This document shows positions 7,609 through 14,463 of a DNA stretch of 15,847 nt, piece by piece. The notes beneath the pieces are model-generated. The model did no database searches. It had not been told where the DNA came from and worked only from the letters and a program-made list of their open reading frames with translations. Origin of the DNA: an uncultured Clostridia bacterium (GTDB lineage Bacteria > Bacillota > Clostridia > Christensenellales > Borkfalkiaceae); NCBI GenBank assembly GCA_946628865.1, contig CAMOXE010000078.1, positions 1 through 15,847 of the forward strand. Direction: 5' to 3'. The number at the start of each line of letters is the position of its first letter. Positions within the stretch are counted from its first letter, which is position 1. The position numbers were made by a program, and so were the translations under genes.

Positions 7609-7655
7609 ACACAATATATTGTATTGAAGTTTTTACTTCACACAATATATTGTGT
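7609..7655 (-). terminator. Double palindrome, terminator-like end of the tRNA transcript
   Basis: ACACAATATATTGT occurs at 7609-7622 and again at 7640-7653, where it extends to a perfect 16-bp palindrome (7640-7655). Between them is GAAGT-TTTT-ACTTC (7626-7639). Because each copy is self-complementary, the two can pair into a long stem. On the minus strand it is followed by GTTTCTTTTT, so it can end transcription from the tRNA cluster. It also lies 5 bp from the 3' end of tRNA-Glu, where integrase or excisionase binding sites would be expected. Confidence 0.6.
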
Positions 7656-7659
7656 CCGC

Positions 7660-7695
7660 TGGTGACCCCTACGGGATTCGAACCCATGATACCGC
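7660..7695. other. Probable attachment site in the 3' part of tRNA-Glu
   Basis: The integrase gene and the element lie directly beyond the 3' end of an intact tRNA-Glu gene. Elements of this kind usually recombine in the T-arm and acceptor part, restoring the tRNA. A matching copy of this 3' end should mark the other end of the element. I found none in 1-7600, so that end would lie left of the window. The exact core cannot be set from one junction. Confidence 0.4.
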
Positions 7696-7734
7696 CGTGA
7701 AAGGGCGATGTCTTAACCGCTTGACCAAGGGGCC
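7660..7734 (-). tRNA. tRNA-Glu (UUC)
   Basis: On the minus strand the 75 nt fold as a standard cloverleaf including encoded CCA. The acceptor stem GGCCCCT pairs with AGGGGTC. The anticodon loop is CTTTCAC (anticodon UUC) on stem TCGCC/GGCGG. The T-arm has TTCGAAT between ATGGG and CCCGT. It is the last gene of the tRNA cluster and the likely integration target. Confidence 0.95.
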
Positions 7735-7875
7735 GTTTATTCAATTGTGAATCCCTACTACGGGATATTGCCGTTTCCTCTTCGAGGAGCCTCGGCAAGT
7801 TACTGCCTTTCGGCAGATAACCGCCCCCATGATACCGCCGTGAAAGGCGACGACTAATCGCTTGACCAAGGGGTC
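7735..7875 (-). repeat. Chimeric tRNA-Glu-like repeat unit 1 (141 bp)
   Basis: Read on the minus strand, the unit begins as tRNA-Glu (GACCCCTTGGTC and an anticodon arm with TTTCAC). The T-loop is replaced by a 59-nt insert (7767-7825), and the unit ends with a degenerate T-stem and acceptor 3' part (ATCCCGTAGTAGGGATTCAC). The insert folds into two hairpins: 7799-7821 with a GAAA tetraloop, and 7768-7798 (TTGCCG/CGGCAA outside, TCCTC/GAGGA inside). The D-stem no longer pairs and the anticodon loop is one base short, so it is not an ordinary tRNA. Confidence 0.85.
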
Positions 7876-8016
7876 GTTTATTTAATTGTGAATCCCTACT
7901 ACGGGATATTGCCGTTTCCTCTTCGAGGAGCCTCGGCAAGTTACTGCCTTTCGGCAGATAACCGCCCCCATGATACCGCCGTGAAAGGCGACGACTAACC
8001 GCTTGACCAAGGGACC
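7876..8016 (-). repeat. Chimeric tRNA-Glu-like repeat unit 2 (141 bp)
   Basis: This is a tandem copy of unit 1, identical at 137 of 141 positions. The insert is at 7908-7966. Its 5' end GGTCCCT can pair with its own AGGGATT, with two G-T pairs. The same 12-nt spacer (AATTNAATAAAC) precedes both units and the intact tRNA-Glu, so the three arose from one repeated tRNA-plus-spacer arrangement. Confidence 0.85.
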
Positions 8017-8060
8017 GTTTATTTAATTATCTATGTAAATTCCTGCTCGGACTTTTTATC

Positions 8061-8137
8061 TGGTAGCGGCGGTCAGATTCGAACCAACGACCTGCCGGGT
8101 ATGAACCGGCCGCTATAACCAACTAAGCTACGCCGCC
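8061..8137 (-). tRNA. tRNA-Met (CAU), elongator type
   Basis: The 77 nt form a full cloverleaf with encoded CCA. The acceptor GGCGGCG pairs with CGCCGCT, and the anticodon arm is GCCGG-TTCATAC-CCGGC (anticodon CAU). Overall sequence resembles elongator tRNA-Met of Clostridia. A CAU-anticodon tRNA-Ile is the alternative but less likely by its acceptor stem. Confidence 0.9.
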
Positions 8138-8191
8138 ATTTTTTGTCGGCACTCCCCGCAAATTCTTGCGAGTCTGCGGGAATTGCCTTAA

Positions 8192-8269
<78 letters not shown>

Positions 8270-8285
8270 CCGATAATGCCTATAT

Positions 8286-8314
8286 ATCTTATATTAAATT
8301 TTCGGTTTTGTCAA
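8286..8314 (-). promoter_or_regulatory. Promoter of the tRNA cluster
   Basis: On the minus strand, TTGACA (8309-8314) and TAAGAT (8286-8291) are 17 bp apart. The predicted start is about 10 nt before the initiator tRNA. No other promoter is evident between the tRNAs, so the whole cluster down to 7609 probably forms one transcript. Confidence 0.7.
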
Positions 8315-8365
8315 CTGTTTTATACCGTTTTTGAAAAAATTTTTTTCAATCGGTAATCCCCGAAC

Positions 8366-10045
8366 TCACACCTCGTATTCCGTATGCGCGCTCGGGTCGA
8401 CAAGTATCGTTTTGTAGTCGGTATATATAACGCTGCCGGGTTTTGCGCCCGCGGTTTTTTTGACGAATTTCTTGAAAGCGTAGTCTACCGGGACTTTGTT
8501 GCCTTGTTTTGCGTCGCTGTAGTTGGCGCATATTTCCGCCGCCGACTTTATTACGGATAACGGAATTTCTTCGCCTTTCGTCTCTATTATGACGTGCGAG
8601 GAGTGATAGTTTTTCGTGTGTAACCAGATATCGCCGCTAAACGCCCTCGACGTTAAGCGATCGTTTTGTACGTTGTTCTTCCCGCGCTTTACCGTAAAGC
8701 CCTCGATCAGGTACACGGCATACGGCGATTCGCGTTCTTCTTTCTTTTTCTGTTTTGGCGCGGAGATAAGCCCGGCGGATATGAGTTCGCGTTCTATATC
8801 GTCGAAGTCGGAGATCTCGCTTGCCGCGGCGAGTTCAAACGCAACGCTTTCCAAATACGCGATATTCTCTTTCGTTTTTTGGCGCTCCGGCAGAAGTATT
8901 TCGAGAGCGCGTTTGTCTTTGGCGTATTTTTTATAGTACCGCTGCGCGTTTTTGCCCGCGGAAAGTTTTCCGTCGAGGGGTATTTCTATCTGCTCGCCGT
9001 TACCGTAATAGTTCTCCGCAACGATCGACTTGTCTCCGGGTTTTATTTTCCACACGTTTGCCAAAATCAAATCGCCCTTGATTTTCAATATATCGAGTTT
9101 TTCCGCCTCGGCGATTTTTTCTTCTTCGCCGACTAAGCGTTTGGTAAGTTTTTTGAGTTGCCCGTTTACCGCGTCGGATAATTTTTTCTTTTTGAGATCG
9201 AACGCCTTTTTCGAGTTTTTAGCCGAGTAGAAAAAGTCCACCGCGTCCGAAATCGACGAAAATTCTGTTTTTTCGCCGCAGAGAGTATAATAATCGCAGA
9301 CGTAAAAATCTCTTAATTTCCCTTCGCCCGTAACACAAGGGGAGATTTTCGGCGAGAGCAGAAACTCCGCGAGTTTCCGATAGGCGTCCTCGGGTGAAGA
9401 AAACGGAAAAACTCTTCTTGCCGCCTCTGCCGCCGTGGAAAACGAAAGTCCTTTTATATTCTCGAACAGGAATTTTTCTTCGTCTCCGCCGCAGTATCTT
9501 GCCATTGCCGCAATAGTTTGGTTTTTGTCGAAAATATCCGCTTTATCCTGAGGTTTCGGCAAGAGATATTTCGCGCCGGATATGGTAAGCCTCGAAGTCG
9601 CCACGTCCAGCGGAGCGGTTTTCAAACAGCCGAGTATAACGCCGTTTTCAGTCAAAATCAGGTTGGAGTACTTGCCCATTATCTCGCAGTACAATACTTT
9701 GACGACGTTTTCTCTGAAATCGTTTTTACAGTCGAAAGTTATTGCGACTATGCGCTCGAAACCGACGAGTTCGGTCTTTTTAATTACCGCGCCGAGCAGG
9801 TGTTTTCTAAGCAACATGCAGAAATTCGGCGCGACTTTTGGCGCGGGCGTTTCGCGCGAAGTAAAGCAAAGCCTGCACGATTCCGCACCGGCTGAAATCG
9901 CGAGGAGTCTGCTGCCCGAAACGGTATAGACCAGCAAGTTTATCTCGTCTTTATCCGGTTGGGTTATTTTGTTTATCTTGGCGCCTTGCAGCGCCGCGTT
10001 CAATTCTCTCGCCGCGTGCAGCAGCGAAAAAGCGTCTTGTGGCAT
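8366..10045 (-). CDS. rqcH: RqcH / NFACT ribosome-associated quality control protein
   Basis: RqcH binds stalled large ribosomal subunits and directs C-terminal alanine tailing of the blocked peptide for degradation. The older name is fibronectin-binding protein A. The 559 residues match the family: N-terminal NFACT-N with the MPQDAFSLLHAARELN start and APNFCMLLRKHL (about 72-83), a central charged coiled-coil part, and C-terminal NFACT-R with GKNNVQNDRLTSRA and DIWLHTKNYHSSHV. The conserved Asp-Arg pair needed for tRNA binding in Bacillus (D97-R98) reads Glu97-Arg98. An in-frame GTG at 10060 overlaps the -10 box, so ATG 10045 is the better start. It shares its upstream region with tig, and both genes act on nascent chains. 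Confidence 0.93.
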   Translation of the reverse strand: MPQDAFSLLHAARELNAALQGAKINKITQPDKDEINLLVYTVSGSRLLAISAGAESCRLCFTSRETPAPKVAPNFCMLLRKHLLGAVIKKTELVGFERIVAITFDCKNDFRENVVKVLYCEIMGKYSNLILTENGVILGCLKTAPLDVATSRLTISGAKYLLPKPQDKADIFDKNQTIAAMARYCGGDEEKFLFENIKGLSFSTAAEAARRVFPFSSPEDAYRKLAEFLLSPKISPCVTGEGKLRDFYVCDYYTLCGEKTEFSSISDAVDFFYSAKNSKKAFDLKKKKLSDAVNGQLKKLTKRLVGEEEKIAEAEKLDILKIKGDLILANVWKIKPGDKSIVAENYYGNGEQIEIPLDGKLSAGKNAQRYYKKYAKDKRALEILLPERQKTKENIAYLESVAFELAAASEISDFDDIERELISAGLISAPKQKKKEERESPYAVYLIEGFTVKRGKNNVQNDRLTSRAFSGDIWLHTKNYHSSHVIIETKGEEIPLSVIKSAAEICANYSDAKQGNKVPVDYAFKKFVKKTAGAKPGSVIYTDYKTILVDPSAHTEYEV

Positions 10046-10051
10046 ATTTCC

Positions 10052-10080
10052 ATTATACACGCTTTTTATAAAAAAGTAAA
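10052..10080 (-). promoter_or_regulatory. rqcH promoter, apparently leaderless
   Basis: On the minus strand, TTTACT (10075-10080) and TATAAT (10052-10057) are 17 bp apart. The expected start, 6-7 nt past the -10, falls on or next to ATG 10045. There is no ribosome site between them. Confidence 0.65.
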
Positions 10081-10099
10081 ATTATTATATATAATACGT

Positions 10100-10128
10100 T
10101 TGCAAAAGTGGTTAAAATATGCTAAAAT
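10100..10128 (+). promoter_or_regulatory. Promoter of tig-clpP-clpX
   Basis: TTGCAA (10100-10105) and TAAAAT (10123-10128) are 17 bp apart. The predicted 5' leader is about 30 nt and carries the GGAGAGG ribosome site of tig. I see no CIRCE or CtsR-like heat-shock operator here. Confidence 0.65.
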
Positions 10129-10164
10129 ACTATGGCATAGATATAATTTGGAGAGGAAACAACA

Positions 10165-11457
10165 ATGAAGTACGTTTTTGAAAAAGGCGAAAAAAGCACC
10201 GTTAAGATAACCGTTACCTTGACGGAGAAAGAGTGGAACGACGCGCAAGACGCGGCTTACCAAAAGAGCAAGGGTAAGTTCAGTATTCCGGGGTTTCGTA
10301 AGGGTCACGTTCCCAAGTCGGTAATACTTCGCCAATACGGTCCCGCGGCGTTTTACGAGGACGGCGTAAACGAGGCGTTCGTAAAACACTATTACGATAT
10401 TTTGGACAAAGAAAAGGATATTCAGCCGATCGATCGCCCGGACGTAGCGATAGACGAGATAACCGACAAAAAACTCAAATTTACCGCAACCGTACCCGTT
10501 AAGCCGGACGTTAAACTCGGCGCATACAAAGGTATAAAGATCGAAAAAGTTGAGTATAATGTAAAAGATGAGGAAGTTACGGCGGAAGTCGAGAGGTTTT
10601 TAAACCAGCACGCGACCGAAGAGAAGGTCGAGGGCAGGGCGGCTAAAGACGGAGATATAACGCTTATAGACTATAGCGGCGCTATCGACGGCGTGAAGTT
10701 CGACGGCGGAACTGCGGAAAAGCAGACTTTAACTTTGGGCAGCAAGACGTTTATTCCGGGATTCGAGGAGCAGATAGTCGGCATGAATATCGGCGAAACG
10801 AAGGATATAACGGTAAAATTCCCCGACGATTACGGCGCGGAAGATTTAAAGGGCAAAGAGGCGGTGTTTACCGTAACTTTGCACGAGATAAAGGAGAAAA
10901 AACTTCCCGAACTCACCGACGAATTGGTTAAGGAAAAGACGGGCAACGACACGGTTGAGGCTTACAAGGCGTCCATAAAAGAAAGACTTCAAAAAGCCGA
11001 CGACGAGCGTTCGGAAAGAGAGACCGAGGACAAGATAATAAAGGCGGTCTCCGACGCGAGCGAGACGGATATTCCGGACGTGTTGATCGAGAACGAGATA
11101 AACAATATGATACAGCAAGTATCGTATAGACTTATGTATCAGGGGCTTAAGTTCGAGGACTACTTAAAGTACACCAACCAGACCGAAAAGGACTACAGAG
11201 ACGGTTGCCGCGAAAGCGCTAAGGAACACGTTAAAACTCAACTCGTAATCGACAAGATTCTTTCCGAAGAAAAGATCGAGGCGAGCGCGGAAGAGATCGA
11301 CGCGAAGATAGAAGAGCAGGCAAAGGCGGTCGGAAAGAGCAAGGAAGAATACGCTAAGAATTTCGACGCAAGACAGAGATCTTATATCGAAAACAATATC
11401 GTAATCGACAAACTTTTCAAGTTCTTAAAGGAAAACAACGAAATAATAAGCAAATAA
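10165..11457 (+). CDS. tig: Trigger factor, ribosome-bound chaperone
   Basis: Trigger factor sits at the ribosome exit tunnel and shields new chains. All three domains are seen in 430 residues: the N-terminal ribosome-binding domain with signature GFRKGHVPK (43-51), an FKBP-type peptidyl-prolyl isomerase (about 155-247, DGDITLIDYSG onward) and a long charged helical C-terminal part. The start has GGAGAGG before ATG 10165. It is the first gene of tig-clpP-clpX, the usual order in many bacteria. Rqc and trigger factor being divergent neighbours groups nascent-chain care in one place. Confidence 0.97.
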   Translation: MKYVFEKGEKSTVKITVTLTEKEWNDAQDAAYQKSKGKFSIPGFRKGHVPKSVILRQYGPAAFYEDGVNEAFVKHYYDILDKEKDIQPIDRPDVAIDEITDKKLKFTATVPVKPDVKLGAYKGIKIEKVEYNVKDEEVTAEVERFLNQHATEEKVEGRAAKDGDITLIDYSGAIDGVKFDGGTAEKQTLTLGSKTFIPGFEEQIVGMNIGETKDITVKFPDDYGAEDLKGKEAVFTVTLHEIKEKKLPELTDELVKEKTGNDTVEAYKASIKERLQKADDERSERETEDKIIKAVSDASETDIPDVLIENEINNMIQQVSYRLMYQGLKFEDYLKYTNQTEKDYRDGCRESAKEHVKTQLVIDKILSEEKIEASAEEIDAKIEEQAKAVGKSKEEYAKNFDARQRSYIENNIVIDKLFKFLKENNEIISK

Positions 11458-11470
11458 ACGAGGAGAGAAT

Positions 11471-12052
11471 ATGGCTTTGATACCCATGGTCGTAGAGCAG
11501 ACCGACAGAGGCGAGCGTTCATACGATATATACTCAAAACTTTTGGAAGAGCGTATAATATTTATAACGGGCGAGATAAACGACGCGCTTGCAAACACCG
11601 TAGTCGCGCAACTATTGTATCTCGAGGCCAAGGACTCGGAGAAAGATATAAACATATATATAAACTCTCCGGGCGGAAGCGTATCGGCGGGGCTTGCGAT
11701 ATACGACACGATGAACTTTATCAAGTGCGACGTATCTACGATATGTATCGGTTTAGCGGCGAGCATGGGCGCGTTTTTACTGTCCGGCGGGACGAAAGGC
11801 AAGCGTTATTCTCTTCCCAACGGCGAGATAATGATACATCAGCCGCTCGGCGGAGCGCAAGGTCAGGCGAGCGACATAGAGATTCAAGCCAAGCACATTT
11901 TGCAGATAAAAGAGAAACTCAACTCCATCATTGCGAAAAACACCGGAAAGCCGTTAGAGCAAGTCGAAAAGGACACCGACAGGGACAATTACTTGACTGC
12001 CGAAGAGGCGCTTTCTTACGGGCTTATAGACAAAATATTTTATAACAGATAG
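11471..12052 (+). CDS. clpP: ATP-dependent Clp protease proteolytic subunit
   Basis: ClpP forms the 14-subunit serine protease barrel that degrades proteins fed by ClpX. The 193 residues carry the complete triad at standard positions: S98 (AASMG), H123 (MIHQPLGG) and D172 (DRDNYLTAEEA). The handle region and hydrophobic N-terminus are normal. It starts 13 bp after tig with GAGGAG upstream. No propeptide beyond the usual few residues is seen. Confidence 0.98.
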   Translation: MALIPMVVEQTDRGERSYDIYSKLLEERIIFITGEINDALANTVVAQLLYLEAKDSEKDINIYINSPGGSVSAGLAIYDTMNFIKCDVSTICIGLAASMGAFLLSGGTKGKRYSLPNGEIMIHQPLGGAQGQASDIEIQAKHILQIKEKLNSIIAKNTGKPLEQVEKDTDRDNYLTAEEALSYGLIDKIFYNR

Positions 12053-12059
12053 GTAGAAA

Positions 12060-13307
12060 ATGGCAAGCGGAAAAGACAGCGGATTGGGCGACGAATTATT
12101 CTGTTCGTTTTGCGGAAAACCGAAATATCTTGCGAAGAAACTCGTAGCGGGGCCGAACGGCGTGTATATATGCGACGAGTGTATAGATATATGCAAAGAC
12201 GTTTTAAAGCAGAGCGAAGAAAAAGCCTCCGGCGGGGCGATAAAACTATTAAAACCGCAAGAGATACGCGCGGAACTCGACAAATATATCGTCGGACAGG
12301 ACAAGGCGAAGAAAGTACTTTCGGTCGCGGTATACAATCATTATAAGCGAATAAATTACGCGCGAAAGCACAGAAAAGACGATACTGAAATAGACAAGAG
12401 CAACATATTGCTTTTAGGACCGACGGGGTCGGGGAAAACGCTCATGGCGAGGACGCTTGCGCGTATACTCGACGTGCCGTTTGCGGTCGCCGACGCCACG
12501 ACTTTGACGGAAGCGGGCTACGTCGGAGAGGACGTAGAGAATATTCTGCTCAAACTTATTCAGAACGCGGATTACGACGTGGAACGCGCGCAACGCGGAA
12601 TAATATATATCGACGAGATAGACAAGATCGCGAGAAAGAGCGAGAACGTATCGATAACTCGCGACGTGAGCGGAGAGGGCGTTCAGCAGGCGCTTTTGAA
12701 GATAATAGAATCGACGGTCGCGTCCGTACCGCCGCAAGGCGGAAGAAAGCACCCGCAGCAGGAGTTCATACGCATAGACACTACTAATATATTGTTTATA
12801 TGCGGCGGGGCGTTCGTGGGTTTAGACAAGATAGTCGGAAAGCGCAAGGACAATTCGTCTTTAGGTTTCGGCGGGAATATAAAAAAGACCGAGGCTGACG
12901 ATTTTACCTACGTCGACGAAATACAGCCGCAAGACCTTACTAAGTTCGGGCTTATTCCGGAGTTCGTAGGCAGGATCCCGATAGTCGTAGGGCTAAAACC
13001 GCTCGACGAAAACGCGCTTGTGAGCATTATGACCGAGCCGAAGAACGCGATAGTTAAGCAGTATAAAAAACTCGTCGGCATGGACGACGTGGAGTTGGTG
13101 GTTACCGACGACGCGGTGAGAGAAGTCGCCAAAAAGGCTTTGGCGCTCAAGACGGGCGCGAGGGGTTTAAGGACGATTTTTGAAAACCTCATGCTCGACA
13201 GTATGTACGACATACCGTCGGAAAAAGACGTCGAAAAGGTCATAATAGACAAAGAAGTGGTACTCGGCAAAAAATCGCCGGAAATCGTAAAGAAAAATAT
13301 AGCGTAA
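12060..13307 (+). CDS. clpX: ClpX, ATP-dependent unfoldase of ClpXP
   Basis: ClpX recognises and unfolds substrates and passes them to ClpP. The 415 residues contain the zinc-binding domain (C15, C18, C38, C41), Walker A GPTGSGKT (120-127), Walker B IIYIDE (181-186), pore loops GYVG (153-156) and RKH (229-231), and the sensor-2 region GARGLRT. The ClpP-docking loop reads LGF (268-270) instead of the commoner IGF, a conservative change. The start ATG lies 7 bp after the clpP stop with a weak AGGTAG site across that stop, suggesting translational coupling. The lon gene that often follows is absent; a terminator follows instead. Confidence 0.98.
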   Translation: MASGKDSGLGDELFCSFCGKPKYLAKKLVAGPNGVYICDECIDICKDVLKQSEEKASGGAIKLLKPQEIRAELDKYIVGQDKAKKVLSVAVYNHYKRINYARKHRKDDTEIDKSNILLLGPTGSGKTLMARTLARILDVPFAVADATTLTEAGYVGEDVENILLKLIQNADYDVERAQRGIIYIDEIDKIARKSENVSITRDVSGEGVQQALLKIIESTVASVPPQGGRKHPQQEFIRIDTTNILFICGGAFVGLDKIVGKRKDNSSLGFGGNIKKTEADDFTYVDEIQPQDLTKFGLIPEFVGRIPIVVGLKPLDENALVSIMTEPKNAIVKQYKKLVGMDDVELVVTDDAVREVAKKALALKTGARGLRTIFENLMLDSMYDIPSEKDVEKVIIDKEVVLGKKSPEIVKKNIA

Positions 13308-13316
13308 ATAATTCAA

Positions 13317-13350
13317 CCCCGACTGCGAAATGCAGTCGGGGCGTTTTGTT
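13317..13350 (+). terminator. Rho-independent terminator after clpX
   Basis: A perfect 10-bp stem (CCCCGACTGC/GCAGTCGGGG) has loop GAAAT and is followed by CGTTTTGTT. It lies 9 bp after the clpX stop and ends the tig operon. The next 130 bp, to the facing minus-strand gene, contain nothing I can assign. Confidence 0.92.
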
Positions 13351-13477
13351 AACGCATAATACCGCCGTATTTATTCCCGAGCCTCGTTAAAGTTCGGAAG
13401 AGACACTTTTAAGCGCGGAAATCTCGGCGCGTTTTAGCAAATTTTCGCTCGTTGTATTCGCATGCGCCTTTATCGGG

Positions 13478-14101
13478 CTATTTATCCGAACCAAGTAGGG
13501 GCTGTCCCCAATTATAGAGATACTCGTTGATTTTATCTACGCTATATCTTCCGCGTTTAATAAATTCGGTTACTATAACGTCGGTTATTCTGTTGTTGCA
13601 AAAAGCGTAGCCGGCGCTTTTCAAAAAGATTTCCGTTTCGATTAAACTCAACTTTAACGCGATTGAAAACGCTAATACGGTGTCTTTTAGCGGCATATAG
13701 TATTTGTTCTTTTTTATTTTATATAAAAGTCGTCTGTCTATGTTGGCGCGTTTATAGCAGTCGGACGGCTTTAAACGTTTTTCTTCAATCAGTCTGAAAA
13801 GCATTTCCGAAAACGTTTCGCACTTTTCGTCGATTTTAAATTTCTCGCGCAGTTTTTTCAGCAACAGTTCTTTATTGCGGAACGCTTTTCGGCTGTTTTT
13901 ATTGCGCATATATTCGCTTTCGTCGTTCGTTGTTAAAGGGTACTCTATAACCGAGCCGTCCCATTCTTCGTCGCAGTCGTTATCGCAGTATAACGGCTTT
14001 TTTGATTTCGTGAGTTTATTTTTCAAAATTCTGAGTTTATACTCGTAATCGTCGGCTGATTCGCAGTCGTCGTAATTTTCAAGGTCGTAGTCTTTACGCA
14101 T
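13478..14101 (-). CDS. Protein with conserved C-terminal helical module shared with macro/vWA-associated proteins
   Basis: The 207-residue protein has two parts. Residues 1-90 are acidic then basic, low in complexity and probably flexible. Residues 96-204 follow the pattern FSEMLFRLIEEK ... YKRANIDRRLLYKIKKNK ... LKDTVLAFSIALKLSLIETEIFLKSAGYAF ... INEYLYNWGQPLLG. I recall this helical, HTH-like module as a C-terminal part of Firmicute macrodomain proteins and as a neighbour of vWA proteins; this is from memory and unchecked. Here it stands without a macrodomain. A vWA gene lies about 1.2 kb away on the same strand. The start ATG 14101 has an AGAGGGG ribosome site and an upstream dyad over its -10. 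Function unknown. Confidence 0.6.
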   Translation of the reverse strand: MRKDYDLENYDDCESADDYEYKLRILKNKLTKSKKPLYCDNDCDEEWDGSVIEYPLTTNDESEYMRNKNSRKAFRNKELLLKKLREKFKIDEKCETFSEMLFRLIEEKRLKPSDCYKRANIDRRLLYKIKKNKYYMPLKDTVLAFSIALKLSLIETEIFLKSAGYAFCNNRITDVIVTEFIKRGRYSVDKINEYLYNWGQPLLGSDK

Positions 14102-14119
14102 TTTTACCCCTCTTAATTT

Positions 14120-14147
14120 AGTTCATATATATTATACGATATGAACT
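14120..14147 (-). promoter_or_regulatory. Operator-like dyad over the -10 of the 13478-14101 gene
   Basis: AGTTCATAT (14120-14128) and ATATGAACT (14139-14147) are perfect 9-bp inverted arms around a 10-bp spacer. On the minus strand the spacer contains the TATAAT of the promoter. This is the layout of a repressor site, possibly bound by the gene's own HTH-like product or the HTH protein at 14464. Confidence 0.6.
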
Positions 14148-14166
14148 GTAAAAATCCCTTTTTTCT

Positions 14167-14183
14167 GTCGCCTCAGAGGCGAC
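14167..14183. promoter_or_regulatory. GC-rich palindrome between divergent transcripts
   Basis: GTCGCCT-CAG-AGGCGAC is a perfect 7-bp dyad about 20 bp upstream of the extended -10 at 14205. No T-tract follows on the plus strand. On the minus strand A-rich DNA follows, so it is more likely a binding site than a terminator. Confidence 0.45.
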
Positions 14184-14201
14184 CAAGGCGGCAGATATGC
14201 G

Positions 14202-14332
14202 TGATATAATATAAGCGTGTGTTTGCTAAACGCAAACCGAAACCTACGGTTTCACCGAACTTTTCTTACGAAAACTTCGGACGCTCTCTTGAAAGCAATC
14301 ATAAAAATGCTCTTGCAAGCAAGCATTTTTAT
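14202..14332 (+). ncRNA. Putative small structured RNA with extended -10 promoter and terminator
   Basis: An extended -10, TGATATAAT (14202-14210), predicts a start near 14217. The following 115 nt hold four consecutive stems: GTTTGC/GCAAAC (14221-14237), GAAACC/GGTTTC (14239-14253), CCGAA-C-TTTTC with GAAAA-C-TTCGG (14255-14280), and an 11-bp stem ATAAAAATGCT/AGCATTTTTAT (14301-14332) ending in TTTTTAT like a terminator. No ORF with a ribosome site fits inside. I do not recognise the RNA family. It could also be the structured leader of the HTH gene at 14464. Confidence 0.4.
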
Positions 14333-14335
14333 TTA

Positions 14336-14432
14336 TGTTATAATACAAGCGAGAATAAGCAATTTTGCAATTATTCGAGCGCCGTATTACATTATCGTTA
14401 GATGATATAATACAAGCGAGAATAAGCAATTT
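14336..14432 (+). repeat. 26-bp direct repeats carrying extended -10 promoters
   Basis: ATAATACAAGCGAGAATAAG plus CAATTT occurs at 14340-14365 and 14407-14432, exactly 67 bp apart. Each copy sits in TGNTATAAT (14336-14344 and 14403-14411), an extended -10 that needs no -35. A related third element, TATAATATAAGCGTG, is at 14205, 134 bp before the first copy, which is twice 67. The copy at 14403 is the nearest promoter to the HTH gene. Confidence 0.65.
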
Positions 14433-14463
14433 ATATTCAAAACTAAAAAATGGAGGTATTGTT

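Noticed and set aside
7595..7939. 114-residue minus-strand ORF with internal repeats
   Set aside because: It is the translation of the tRNA-Glu gene and the chimeric repeats; the protein repeat mirrors the DNA repeat and there is no ribosome site.
8331..8349. TTGAAAAAATTTTTTTCAA as the rqcH terminator
   Set aside because: The stem is only A-T with almost no loop and no T-tract follows on the minus strand; it may be chance A/T-rich sequence.
8616..9929. Several plus-strand ORFs of 66-156 residues
   Set aside because: They lie antisense inside rqcH, have low-complexity translations and arise from its codon bias.
10046..10060. GTG start extending rqcH by five codons
   Set aside because: It overlaps the TATAAT box, and family members start with MPQDA at ATG 10045.
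14202..14332. T-box riboswitch
   Set aside because: No T-box core sequence and no aminoacyl-tRNA or amino acid gene downstream.
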